From positions 81,593,941 to 81,657,940 of the forward strand of contig CM036753.1 in assembly GCA_020796225.1 (NCBI GenBank): 64,000 nt of DNA, written 5' to 3'. This DNA comes from Arion vulgaris (lineage: Eukaryota; Mollusca; Gastropoda; Stylommatophora; Arionidae). The notes under the pieces are model-generated. The model had not been told where the DNA came from. It ran no database searches and saw only the letters and a program-made list of their open reading frames with translations. The position numbers were made by a program, and so were the translations under genes. Below are positions 34,284-44,227 of this stretch, piece by piece; the stretch's first letter is position 1, and each line of letters starts with the position of its first letter.

Positions 34284-35060
34284 AAATGTTAACTAGTTGA
34301 AATTGACGTATATCGAAAACAGTGTCCAAAACCTGCATCTAACTAAAAGTGTACATACATCATTATTTATCATTTGTTATAGAAGAAGCTACTTTCATTT
34401 CCTCTCTGTTCGTTTACTCTGATTTGAACAATATCTATGATTTACCACAACATCAATCTCTCAGTATTTGCATGCTTCCTATTCAAACATTGAATCATTA
34501 TAAAGGAATCAATCACAACGCAACACTGACCAATAACTACTTTGTTTTTATCTCTTTGACCTAGAGACATTGGAACGTTCGGTAGTTCCTGAATTAGGAA
34601 TGTGGTCGACTGTTTAAAACAGAACATACGATCGATCATGAATCGACACGGCTCTAATGAAAGTGTCACACAGTTAGTATTCAGCATCGAAAGATATTCA
34701 TGCCTATATGAATATGTCAAGTTTCCTAATGGACAAATGTGTTCACGTGCATGATCAACCATAAAAAGAGATTATTTAAAATGCTCCATCAATGTTTAAA
34801 ATGTAAACATTTTGTGAATGCGGCAACTTTTACAAAATACACAGAATTGTTTAGAAAAAAAAAAAAAAGCTGAAGTAATGCGGTGACCAAATTACAAGCA
34901 CTCTGGTACCAGAGAATACCCTATACAAAATGAAGGGGCGACTTCTCAACCAACCCCTTCAAATTTCCTGTCAGAAATCCTTTTAAAACTTTCTCTAGCG
35001 GGTGTTCAAGAATTATTTCCCTTTTAGATGTGCGTGCTGACGCACAGACTGCTACAGTTT
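34284..35060. other. unassigned spacer
   Basis: Open frames at 34349-34564 (plus) and 34442-34762 (minus) overlap each other and show no motif. There is an A-run at 34856-34868. Confidence 0.5.
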
Positions 35061-35083
35061 ACAATACCTACTTTCTGGTATGG

Positions 35084-35410
35084 TGACGTCACAGGCGGGG
35101 TCTTTTACTTTAGTAAACCAAAATCGGCAATATATACGTGTATTTCTGTGTGACCATATTTTGTTTTATAACTGAATGAACCTAGTGACAATATTCCTAC
35201 AGCTTGTTGAATTATTACTTGATGAGTGAAGTCTACTATATCGCTATTGCACACAATAAACTGCATCTACGTCGTCAAAGTGTTGTGTACCGGGTTGAAA
35301 CGCCTGACTGTTATAGCATGGATTGTTATATGAGTGTGTTTAAAATCTTATCTAACTTTGAACTGAAAGATGTATGAAGGATACTATTTTAAAAAAAGAC
35401 TGTATACCAG
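35084..35410 (+). promoter_or_regulatory. candidate promoter and first exon with strong splice donor
   Basis: In order on the plus strand: a perfect CRE palindrome TGACGTCA (35084-35091) followed by a GC-rich AGGCGGGG, a TATA-like AATATATA 38 bp later (35129-35136), about 230 bp of non-repetitive sequence, then an ATG at 35370 opening MYEGYYFKKRLYTR. This frame is cut after ACCAG by GTAAGT (35411-35416), a consensus donor. Nothing downstream could be recognised as the next exon. Each element could occur by chance; only the combination in correct order and spacing is suggestive. Confidence 0.25.
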
Positions 35411-35416
35411 GTAAGT

Positions 35417-35938
35417 CGAGTGTAGTACATGTCAATCAATATATTTAATCCTACATTATTGTATCGAACTAAAACGCTGACAAATTTGGAGTTATGCATG
35501 TCATTTCAAGAAATAATTTCTGTTTTTGGAAAGAAATGTCTACCAAACTGTCTTTCCATCTGGACTCTACTACTTGTCAATCAAAACACTAGTACTTCTT
35601 ACTGATCTAGAGTAAAGTGTAACACATACTAATAGTATTCATTATCGTAAAGTTAATGAATGATTATCATAAGGTAACCTTATAGGGTTTCAAAATCTGC
35701 AGTCTCAGACTACAAAATCAACTGGATACAATAGATTTTCTATGCGACTGATCGTACGAAAAATGACTACGGTCGTGACGTAACTGTGATATTCCGTTGC
35801 ACAGTTAACATGCCTGATCTAAAACAGGTCATGCCTGACGCCCGTACAAACTGCCAGTCAATGTTGTGGCGTACTAACGAACGTCAAAATATATTTCGTT
35901 TTGTTAAAACTTTAAAGTTTGTCATGTTCTAGTCAAGA
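35417..35938. other. unassigned spacer
   Basis: No repeat or coding signal recognised. Confidence 0.6.
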
Positions 35939-36166
35939 GGGTTTTAAACCCACAGAATTGCCTTCATCGCACCGAGTGTTACCCCATATAGCTCGGTCCC
36001 TCTCCGCAGAAATGACACGCCATTTGACGAGAGTGTTGCGCAATGCACGAGCTCCATAACTCCAGCAACAATAATAGGGATTTCATTAGAAAATTGCACC
36101 AGTGACTCGATCAGATTCGAACGACAGACAAACATTTTAACCACTTCGATATAGAAACTCTCTTGG
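35939..36166 (-). mobile_element. SINE-A copy 3
   Basis: The minus strand shows the GCAATGCACGAGCTCC-like centre, TGGCGTGTCATTTCTGCGGAG and GAGCTATATGGGGTAACACT in SINE-A order, with an altered B box (TCGTTCGAATCTG). Confidence 0.82.
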
Positions 36167-36186
36167 ATCAATAATAACTGAGATTA

Positions 36187-36448
36187 TTTTTTAAATTTTT
36201 TATGGGACCAGTCCCAGATGTGCCATACCAGGTCCACCCCGTACAACGGAACGTGAAAACGTTTATAAACTATCAAGCCCCATCAATCCTTCGATCGATG
36301 GCACTCCTAGTTTAGTACAAGGGTAGTCATGTGGTATTTAATGAAGGCTCCCGACCTTCGGCTTCGATTAAATGGGCACTAGTTCCGTAACACAAGCTGA
36401 TAACTTTGTGAACCCATATAATGGGCCACGTGACAGATATCAAGCGAT
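36187..36448 (-). mobile_element. repeat related to the U2-headed family, copy 3
   Basis: The minus strand begins ATCGCTTGATATCTG, then joins the family body at GGAACTAGTGCCCATTTAATCG and GGGAGCCTTCATTAA. It ends with GGACTGGTCCCATAAAAAATT. Body order matches the copies at 32401 and 36457, but the head beyond the first 7 nt does not match U2. It may be a divergent subfamily or a chimera. Confidence 0.45.
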
Positions 36449-36456
36449 ACAGATAC

Positions 36457-36675
36457 TTTTTTTTTTTTCTGGGCCCTTACCCTTTAGTGCCGGATAGGGT
36501 GGTACCCGGTCACGTTGTAAACGTGTAAAAATCCCGAGCGTCGTCTTCCTTTCGAAAGAGAGCTGCTCGGAACTTTTGGTTTTATTGCCTATTGGCTATA
36601 TGATGGCTCCCGCCCGTTGGCAACGATCAAGTGGGCACTAACACTTTGATCTTAACCAAAAGGCCGGAGTGAGAT
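36457..36675 (-). mobile_element. U2 snRNA-headed SINE-like repeat, copy 2
   Basis: The minus strand begins ATCTCACTCCGGCC and contains CGGCCTTTTGGTTAAGATCA, which differs from U2 snRNA (nt 10-29) at one base. AAGTGTTAGT then parallels U2 AAGTGTAGT. The family body follows (GTGCCCACTTGATCGTTGCC, GGGAGCCATCATATAGCCAA, CCGAGCAGCTCTC, GACGCTCGGGATTTTTACAC) and the element ends in 13 A. Copies 1 and 2 keep different parts of the U2 start, so the family ancestor carried about 30 nt of it. Confidence 0.8.
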
Positions 36676-36680
36676 TAGTT

Positions 36681-36994
36681 CTGTAAGATAATATATATTT
36701 AACTATTCTAATAGCCAAACAAAATGTTGAAACCAAACTACCAAGATTGTAAGCGTTAGAATAGAAAATACTAGTTATACTAAAGTTACATTTACTTGTA
36801 ACTTATAACTTTTCATAATCATTCATGAGACCAGCTGGCAACGTTCACTTTGTTCTTTATGCTTACAACACCATGGGATATCTACTTTCATTCAATCAAT
36901 CTCCAAACTCGCTTCGTTTATTTTGATACAAACATTTTAGAGTGCATATGCTACATTGCTTCAGTTATGTCCCCTTGAGATATACTTTCTACGC

Positions 36995-37047
<53 letters not shown>

Positions 37048-37321
37048 CTCAGTTTCATCTTCTTGCTCTTTTGATTTATTTTATCCTTAATTTCGTTCTT
37101 AGTCAACTTTTCCTCTCTATTCTAGCTATAAGTTTCAATCCCCACAATACTATATTCTACACCTGTATGTGTCTAATCAACCTTTACATTCTGTACGTAT
37201 AGTGGTATAGTGGTGATATTTAGATCAAAGTTCTGTTCATTATAACGAAAACATAGTATAAAACCCTTGTGAATGCGGGTTCTTTTTTGTTTCTTTAGTT
37301 GAAAGACATTTTTTTTTAAAC
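36681..37321. other. unassigned spacer with (CT)n
   Basis: A (TC)n(TATC)n tract lies at 36998-37046. The open frame across it is a product of the microsatellite. Confidence 0.6.
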
Positions 37322-37459
37322 CGACTGTTGGACTGTATGACGACAGTTATAACATACTGCAGAACTGTATGCCGACAGCTATGACACACTGCAGAACTGT
37401 ATGACGACAGCTATGACACAATGCAGGACTGTATGATGACAGCTATGACACAATGCAAG
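37322..37459. repeat. 32-bp minisatellite, left part
   Basis: GGACTGTATGACGACAGCTA, TGACACACTGCA recurs about four times at a 32-bp period. The array resumes at 37862 after an insertion. Confidence 0.9.
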
Positions 37460-37486
37460 TGTTACCGTTCCCCTCCTCCCATCATA

Positions 37487-37524
<38 letters not shown>

Positions 37525-37857
37525 AGAGAGAACAGTTAGACTGAGAGCTATGCCACAGACTCTACAAATAATAAAACGTTCCAGTATATTTCATGATTGC
37601 TTTTATTAGGTGTTTTATACAAGCCACGTCCACCTCTGTTCACTGTATATTTTGGTCTCTCTCTGTTTACTCACGTTACAACGCCGTCACTATACAACTA
37701 CACAAAAACGTCATTGTCTCGTAGTTATGTGTTGCACTTCTACTCAGAGAGTGCAACACATAATCTCAACTATATAATATCTAATTTTACTACACTAACT
37801 ATCTGGCTAACTGTCCATTCCTCCGCTGCCACCTGGGGGCTATGACAGACTATGACA
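37460..37857 (+). mobile_element. probable solo LTR splitting a minisatellite
   Basis: This 398-bp block interrupts the 32-bp array. It starts TGTTACCG and ends CTATGACA (TGT...ACA ends) and is flanked by CAAG on both sides (37456-37459 and 37858-37861), fitting a 4-bp retroviral-type duplication. Inside are a (TA)n stretch and AATAAA at about 37569. A perfect 14-bp inverted repeat TTATGTGTTGCACT/AGTGCAACACATAA with an 11-nt spacer lies at about 37725-37763. The orientation is uncertain because AATAAA also occurs on the minus strand. No internal retroelement region is present. Confidence 0.5.
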
Positions 37858-37861
37858 CAAG

Positions 37862-37960
37862 GACTGTATAACGACAGCTATGACACACTGCAGGACTGTA
37901 TGACGACAGCAATGATAAACTACATGACTGTGTGGTGTGACGACAGCTGTGACAAGCAGC
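37862..37960. repeat. 32-bp minisatellite, right part
   Basis: About three further units (GACTGTATAACGACAGCTAT...), the same family as 37322-37459. Confidence 0.88.
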
Positions 37961-39129
37961 TGTTAGCCTCCTGTCTAGAAAAGATTTCTATCAACTTTAC
38001 ATCCTGAAAAGTTTCCTGGAAAATGTGGTCTACGGTGACGGCACTATTTCAAATTTGATTGACTGCACGATAGTTTTTCTGGGTTTTTATTGATAGAACG
38101 ACGTACCAAAATGGCAAGAGAAATGTTGAAGATCACTTGTAACTGACCTTTGATGTCAAGATGGTAACTAATCAATCATCACTAATTGTAAATCTCGTAA
38201 ATTTGTTCTGCGTATTTATATTATCTTTACATCTTTATAAATCTGCAGAATACTCGTGTTATTTGTTACCAGTTGTATGTTTTCAAAATTTCCAATTCGT
38301 CTGTATGCCAATACTGGTAGAATGTCATCAGAAATTGGTGCTTAGTGATTGATCCCTTGACGAGAAGCCGCAAGTACCCTAGTTCAATAATCCTTCTGGT
38401 CTGATATTCCAAGTCTAAAGACTTCTTAGAATCCATCAAATATTTATCTCTTTGCATTTTATTTGGTCAGTATACTTCACCAGTAACAAAGGGTTCCTAT
38501 AAAAATGAATTCAATGAAGAAACAAAATGGGGGCAAGAATCGAAAGAATTCATTTATAGCTTTCATTTTTATTGTGTTGATGTTATCTTGTCTAAAAACT
38601 TGTTTTATATATACACGTTTTTGACCAGAAAAGTTGAATATGGCAACGATCCCTCATTTCATTGAATTGGAAATACTAAATCTATCAAATGTTTTCTTTT
38701 GTATTGGATTTAGTTCCGGAGTTTGTAATACAAGCACTGTACTGAATCTCTAGAAGGGGCAGTCAAATAGATGGAAAATTGCTTGTCATTTCTGAAATGT
38801 TCAGTTCATCCGTAGTAAGAACCTATCTCAAATGACACATTGCACGTTGCTATGCTTCATTTAATGAGAACCGACAAGCTTGAAGTTCTCATAGTTTTTT
38901 TCTGAATGTGTGTCTAGACTGATGCATCTGATCATATTCTGGGTCAAGTTCATGAAATAAAGCTGTCCTGGAAGATGAATTTGTTGAAATTATTTCTTTC
39001 TCTTGTCATAAATGTTTCATTCAAGGTTATATTTATATAGAAAGAGTTATAGCAAGTCAAAAATGATGACTGTATAGTAAAAGTAAAGTTAATGTTTGCA
39101 GCGTTGATAGAAGTAATCTTCTCTTTCAT
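37961..39129. other. unassigned spacer
   Basis: ACACGTTTTTGACCAGAAAA at 38613-38632 resembles the hammerhead-like motif at 49480. No other element is recognisable. Confidence 0.45.
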
Positions 39130-39258
39130 CAAACGCTCCATATCGACGACTTGTTAAGCACTCTTTGTGATTTCTATGTGATCTGAGCCTAAGCGCGATT
39201 GTACATTGTACCAGTTATGTGTCTAAATTTAGTTCAGCACATCCGATTTCTGTAATGC
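39130..39258. repeat. dispersed repeat F, copy 2
   Basis: CGCTCCATATCGACGACTTG through TTCAGCACATCCGATTTCTG; aligned with 15334-15462. Confidence 0.7.
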
Positions 39259-39546
39259 TATTTTTTAAAACTAGGATAGCTTCCCTTGTTCACAGTCGCC
39301 TCCTACGACATGCTTTGTAGGATGCAGTGTTACTATTCTTTGTCCCCCTCCTCGTGAACCCCGGCAACAGACAGGCGAACAGAAGTAGTAACAGTTGCTG
39401 CAGTTTTAAAACGCTGTAATATTCGAAGCAGCAACAGTAGCAGTAATAGATGAACCGCGTGAGATAAAAACACACCCACTTTCATGACATATCAAGTAAA
39501 CACTCGTTTAAACGAACATATCTTTACTTCTCAATGAGCCTTATAG

Positions 39547-39806
39547 TGGGTCTTTGTGGCTAAGTGGTTAAGCCATTTGCCTTGCGAGTCGAATGTCGTG
39601 GGTTCGAATCCGGACTGCGCCATTCTGTTCACGAGTGCAGTTTTTTCCAGAGACCCTTTGGATTATTGTTGGAGCTACGGAGTTCATGCTTTGTGCAATA
39701 CTCTCGTTAGGTGGCGTGCCATTTCTGCAGAGAGGGACCGAGCCATATTGGGTAATACCCGGTGCAATGAAGTCAATCCTTCGGCTTTAAAACCCTTTAA
39801 AACTTG
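39547..39806 (+). mobile_element. SINE-A copy 4, full length with 16-bp TSD
   Basis: It starts GGGTCTTTGTGGCTAAGTGG (A box TGGCTAAGTGG), has a perfect B box GGTTCGAATCC at about 39601, and ends CCTTCGGCTTTAAAACCC. TSDs TCAATGAGCCTTATAG (39531-39546) and TCAATGAGCATTTTAG (39807-39822) differ at two positions. This copy gives the true ends of the family: about 245-260 bp, 3' end rich in TTTAAAA. Confidence 0.95.
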
Positions 39807-39822
39807 TCAATGAGCATTTTAG

Positions 39823-40217
39823 AGTCCGGTAGAAAGCGATCAAACTTTTTCTCTTCATGCATGTAATAAACTGTGTTTACAGACTCAGTGCCTTGTTCTC
39901 AGTCTTGTAGATATATATATATATATATAGAATTAAGACGATTTATAAAACAATGAATTTAGTACTGCAGAAATGAAAATGACTTTAACATCTATGAAAG
40001 GTAACTGAAATAAAGATTAAACTTAGATTTTTAAGAGCATGTATTATTCACCATAGCAACTATTTCTGTGAAGCATGACGTCCTGCTAAAACAATGGAAA
40101 AATCGATGAATGTCTTTGATTACAAGTGTTAAAGAAAAGTACTCAGAATATCATGGATAAAAAAAAAGAATAAATACAAGTTTGCAACCGCTTCAAATTA
40201 GAGAGATTATGTTGATT
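39823..40217. other. unassigned spacer
   Basis: AT-rich, with a short (TA)n at 39910-39929. Confidence 0.6.
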
Positions 40218-40228
40218 AAAAAGATTAA

Positions 40229-40830
40229 AACCAAATAGACCATATAATGATCAATGGACCCTGGAGACGCTCGCTGCTAGATGTTGTAGTCAAGAGAGGT
40301 GCAGATGTTGGTAGTGACCACCACCTAGTCACAGCTTATGTCAAACTTAAACTAAGAAAAACAGGACAACAGAAAAACCTCCAAAAGAGGTTCGATGTGG
40401 ATAGACTAAAAGACACGGAAGTAAGGGATAAGTTTATAATGCAGATAAAGAACAGATTCCAAGCCCTAGAAAGTAATGAAACTACGGATGAAACTGACAA
40501 CATAGATAGAACATGGGACAACATAGCATCTATATATAGCAAGAGCAGTGAAACATGTCTAGGGTACCGCACAAAGAAAAGAAAAGAATGGATAACACCA
40601 ACAACATGGAAAATAATAGACAGCCGAAGAATATTAAAAAGAAATTGTTAGAAGCAAAGTCCGAAAGACTGAAAGCAAGATACCAAGAACAGTACAAAAG
40701 CGCAAGTAAAGAAATCAAACGGGCTGTGAGAGCCGACAAAAGAATGTATGTTGAAGACCTGGCAGTACAGGCAGAAGAAGCAGCAAAAAGTGTGATCAGG
40801 GAACAGTGTACAAAATTACAAAGCTAATAA
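40229..40830 (+). pseudogene. LINE endonuclease end and linker
   Basis: The frame enters as IDHIMINGPWRRS and contains GADVGSDHHLVTAYVKLKL. SDHHLV is the conserved final catalytic histidine motif of LINE AP-like endonucleases. A lysine-rich linker follows (KRFDVDRLKD...). A single-base loss near 40635, in a run of A, moves the frame to a second stretch (KKKLLEAKSERLKARYQEQY and a QAEEAAKS segment). A second loss lies near 40790-40800. Not functional. Confidence 0.85.
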
Positions 40831-41858
40831 GCGGAAAACATTACAGAAGATCAAATACTCTCATAAAGGATAAGAATGGAATACTATTGACAACGGAAAA
40901 GGAACAAGAAATACGATGGACAGAGCATTTTAAAGAATTGCTAAACAGACCACCTCCAACGGTAGTAGCAGACATACCAGAACCAACAGAGGAGTTAGAA
41001 ATTGGCATTGAAACACCCAGCCAGGATGAGATCATTACAGCAATTAAATCTCTTAAGAATAACAAGGCACCAGGGAATGATAACTTAAACGCAGAACTAT
41101 TCAAAATAGACCCAGAACTTGCAGCTAATATATTGCAACCCTTGTTTACTACTATTTGGAATGCCCAAATAATACCTGATGCATGGAACAGAGGAGTCAT
41201 CATCAAGATACCCAAAAGGGCTCCCTTGCCGATTGTAATAATTGGCGTGGAATAACACTGCTTTCTGTCCCAAGTAAAATCTTAAGCAAAATCATCGTAC
41301 AACGTATTACTGACGCTGTGGATAAGAAACTGAGAAAGGAACAAGCAGGATTTCGCAGAGGACGGAGCTGTATAGGCCAAATATTTGCTCTTAGAAATAT
41401 CATAGAACAATGCACAGAATGGCAAAGCAAACTCTATATCAACTTTGTAGATTTTGAAAAGGCTTTTGATAGCATACACCGCGAAAGTCTATGGCGTATC
41501 TTAAGATGGTATGGAATCCCACTGTGTTTTATAAATATTATAAAAGCTGCTACAGCAAGTTTGCATGCAGTGTTGAAACTTCAGAACTAAAGTTTGAAGT
41601 AAAAACAGGCGTGCGACAAGGATGTGTTATGTCAGCCTTATTATTCAACACTGTCATAGATTGGGTGATGCGTAAAACAACGGAAGATAAGGCAAGAGGT
41701 ATTAGATGGACGCTCACATCCACGCTGGAAGACCTAGATTTTGCAGATGACATCGCACTCCTATCTCATACACATAGAGATATCCAGGAAAAGACCTGCC
41801 GCCTTAACCAATATAGTGAGATGGTTGGGCTGAAAATAAATCAGAAGAAAACTGAGTA
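40806..41858 (+). pseudogene. LINE reverse transcriptase domain, frameshifted
   Basis: Ordered RT motifs across three frames: ITAIKSLKNNKAPGNDNLNA (RT domain 1 region), WNRGVIIKIPK, then after a frameshift NWRGITLLSVPSKILSKII and QAGFRRGRSC, then FVDFEKAFDSIHRESLW (catalytic aspartates), then after another shift VKTGVRQGCVMSALLFN, and finally LDFADDIALLSH (FADD, the YxDD-equivalent). All hallmark residues are present, so decay is by frameshift rather than motif loss. The frame breaks near 41213-41217 and 41539-41543 both fall in short A runs. Confidence 0.92.
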
Positions 41859-42509
41859 ATGACTCTGAACATAGCAACCCCAGCACCAGTCAAACTAGAA
41901 GGTAAAACCCTCCGAGATACAACCGCTTTCACATACCTTGGAAGTGTTATTAGCAATGAAGGAGGCGCTGGATCTGACATTAAAAACAGACTGAGTAAAG
42001 CACGAAGTGCATTCATGACCCTTCAGACCGCCTGGAAATCTGCCCAATACAGCATCAGAACCAAGACTAGTATCTATAACAGCTGTGTGCTGTCAACTTT
42101 GCTGTACGGATCGGAATGCTGGAGAATGACAGAACAGGATATGTCCAGACTCTCCGCCTTTCATACAACTTGTCTGCGAAAAATCTTACGCATGTACTGG
42201 CCGACTACTATCTCGAATCAAGAATTGCTTGCACGATGCCAACAAGAGAATATGGGCACTATCATCCGAAGACGACGCTGGAGATGGATTGGACATGTGA
42301 TGCGCATGGAGACTGGCTCCGACACGAAAACTGCACTGAGATGGACTCCAGAGGGTAGGCGAAAGCGTGGAAGACCCAAGACGACTTGGAGGAGAACGAT
42401 AGAGCAAGAGCTGAAGGAAATGAATCATAGTTGGAACACAATACAGAGGAAGGCCATGAACAGGGAAGAATGGTGTACGTTTGTTGCTGCCCTAAACGCC
42501 AGGGCGTAA
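41859..42509 (+). pseudogene. LINE C-terminal domain
   Basis: This 216-codon open frame begins near a single-base loss at about 41854. It shows FTYLGSVISNEGGAGSDIKN (post-palm YLGS), LLYGSECWRMT, a LRKILRMYWPTTISN block, RWRWIGHVMRM, ALRWTPEGRRKRGRPKTTWR and NREEWCTFVAALNARA before the stop. This is the standard end of this LINE type. The (GA)n tail follows nine bases after the stop. Confidence 0.92.
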
Positions 42510-42549
42510 CAGGCTAAAGAGAGAGAGAGAGAGAGGAAAAAGATTAAAA

Positions 42550-43187
42550 AGCAAAAATTAATTATTTTTTACACTTAAAACGGCATGAATTTCGGAAGAT
42601 CATTCTGGTGGCGTATTATACAGTATATTTTACCGTACAGTGGAGTTAGAGGAAGCCTAGGAGGACATTGAGAAAGATTCCTGTAGGACGAAGATCGACA
42701 ATGTTAGCGTAATGTTTAAAGCAATGTGTATGTGCGTGTGTGTGTGAGTGGGAGTAAACTTATATATATATATGCGTGTGTGTGTGTGTGTGTGAATTTA
42801 TATATATATATATATATGCACGTGTGTGTGTGTGTGTATGTATACACGAGAGAGGTCTTTCTGGCCATGTCTATAAGCAAAAAAAAAGTTACAATGCAAC
42901 CATAGAATGTACGCTAAAACTTGATGAAGCTTAAAACTGAATATAGCAAATTGTATCATTGTCCGTGGCTAAGTCTGTCCTCTTTAAACCTGGATACATC
43001 ATTTCTGTTCTGCGCTTCGGCATATTTCATCCGTCCACTAATCGCATTGCTCGCCTCCGTCCACTAAAAACTGCTTAATGTAATTTCCCAGTTGCTCGGT
43101 GAGTGCTTATTATTTCAAATAGCCTTACTTCTTGAGTGTCATGTCTGCTGACACAATGACATTCTGACAGACTTTATCTATGTCAAC
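42550..43187. repeat. spacer with TA/TG microsatellites
   Basis: Alternating (TG)n and (TA)n tracts at 42730-42842; otherwise nothing recognised. Confidence 0.7.
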
Positions 43188-43260
43188 GGTTCTTAATCCT
43201 TTCTTTACCACGGACCCACTTTCAATATGTTGTTGTTGTCACAGACCCCACAAAATACTT
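43188..43260 (+). mobile_element. possible hAT-type terminal region
   Basis: CAACGGTTCTTAATCC...ACCACGGACCCACTTTC resembles the GGTTCT(C/T)AA-CCT...GGACCC ends common in hAT-type DNA transposons. A reverse-oriented similar block with CCGCAGGTTAAGAATCTTTG lies at 47815-47850. No opposite terminus or TSD found. Confidence 0.3.
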
Positions 43261-43365
43261 CATGTATGAAAATGTTCAGAAGCGATTTATCTTTGTATTT
43301 ACAAAAGTCAAGAATATCTGCAGTTAAATTGTGTTGTTAATAAACAATAAATAATAAACACAATC

Positions 43366-43600
43366 GGAGCATATCCATTACAGAACGTAGCCATCAACAA
43401 CAGTAAACGAGTCGACGATTTTATGGGTACCACTTATACGCTCAGTAGGTTGCAATTGCCTTCTGAATAGTGAGATCTATTTTTACAGTTCGAAAAAAAT
43501 CGAAGGGAACTAATTTGCTTCCACACTTGCCCGCCGCAGATTTTGAACCAGGTATGCTTGGATTGTTATCGAGCTCACTACAGCTTAAGCTACAAACAAT
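43366..43600 (-). mobile_element. SINE-C copy 3
   Basis: Minus strand: TGTAGCTTAAGC...TAGTGAGCTCGATAAC head, B-box-like GGTTCAAAATC, GAAGCAAATTAGTTCCCTTC, and a GTTGATGGCTACGTTCTGTA end. Full length with many substitutions. Confidence 0.8.
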
Positions 43601-43659
43601 AAAACATAAAAAATAATAAAAAATGTTCATCTACAGTCTAAGTTAAATGAAAATTCCGC

Positions 43660-43950
43660 ATCTGTAACTCCACTACTAACTTATTTAACTCCCACTACTA
43701 ACTGATGTAACTCCCACTACTAACTTATGTAACTCCCACTACTAACTTATGTAACTCCCACTACTAACTTATGTAACTCCCACTACTAACTATGTAACTC
43801 CGCTACTAACTTATGTAACTCCCACTACTAATTTATGTAACTCCCACTACTAACTTATGTAACTCCCGCTACTAACTTATGTAACTCCCACTACTAACTT
43901 ATGTAACTCCCGCTACTAAGTTATGCTAATCATATATTATATGTAACTCC
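43660..43950. repeat. 22-bp minisatellite, about 13 copies
   Basis: AACTCCCACTACTAACTTAT-GT recurs with an A/G toggle (CCCACTAC/CCCGCTAC) and occasional 20-bp units. Confidence 0.95.
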
Positions 43951-44114
43951 CACTACGAATTTTTTGTATTTATATATTATATTTACATTATCTAAGAAGA
44001 TATCAATTGTTAAGTAGAAATAATATTTTAATTACAGTTTATATTGTGAGGTTGATGCAATGCGCATTAACGTTCACTTTAAATGTAATTTATAAGTTAC
44101 GTATCATTCTGAGT

Positions 44115-44227
44115 CACACCCAGTCGACCTAAAAACAAAGCTTTGGGAAACCTAACTGACCTCAGCTGAGTGCCCAGTTTGAAGTGCACAGTAAATTAAG
44201 CGCATAACCAGAGATCGCTGAAGAATA
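44115..44227 (+). mobile_element. 5'-truncated 3' end of the RNase H LINE, older copy
   Basis: CACACCCAGTCGACCTAAAA through ATTAAGCGCATAACCAGAG and GATCGCTGAAGAATAATAAT matches 51766-51885 with several substitutions and small deletions. Its tail is (AAT)n-like. No TSD seen. Confidence 0.85.

Larger units (their letters stand above)
40231..42536 (+). mobile_element. 5'-truncated APE-type LINE with perfect 13-bp TSD
   Basis: A perfect 13-bp repeat AAAAAGATTAAAA flanks this 2,306-bp element (40218-40230 and 42537-42549). Plus-strand content in order: the end of an apurinic-type endonuclease, a coiled linker, reverse transcriptase, a C-terminal domain, a TAA at 42507-42509, and a (GA)n tail at 42518-42536. 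The 5' part is missing, as in abortive target-primed reverse transcription. The reading frame shifts five times, each a net loss of one base. The C-terminus and short-repeat tail look RTE-like, but clade assignment needs a tree. Confidence 0.95.

Noticed and set aside
33920..34292. Overlapping histidine- and methionine-rich frames
   Set aside because: They are readings of the repeated 32-bp module inside SINE-B copy 2.
32401..36675. Functional U2 snRNA gene or simple U2 pseudogene
   Set aside because: Only about the first 30 nt match U2, the Sm-site and later stems are absent, and two copies share the same non-U2 body and tail.
36940..37200. 86-residue plus frame with a serine/leucine run
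   Set aside because: The run is the (TC)n microsatellite. No other evidence for a gene.
39547..39620. Genuine tRNA gene
   Set aside because: Good A and B boxes, but the sequence is the head of a 260-bp element with TSDs. The acceptor stem does not close properly and there are six sibling copies.
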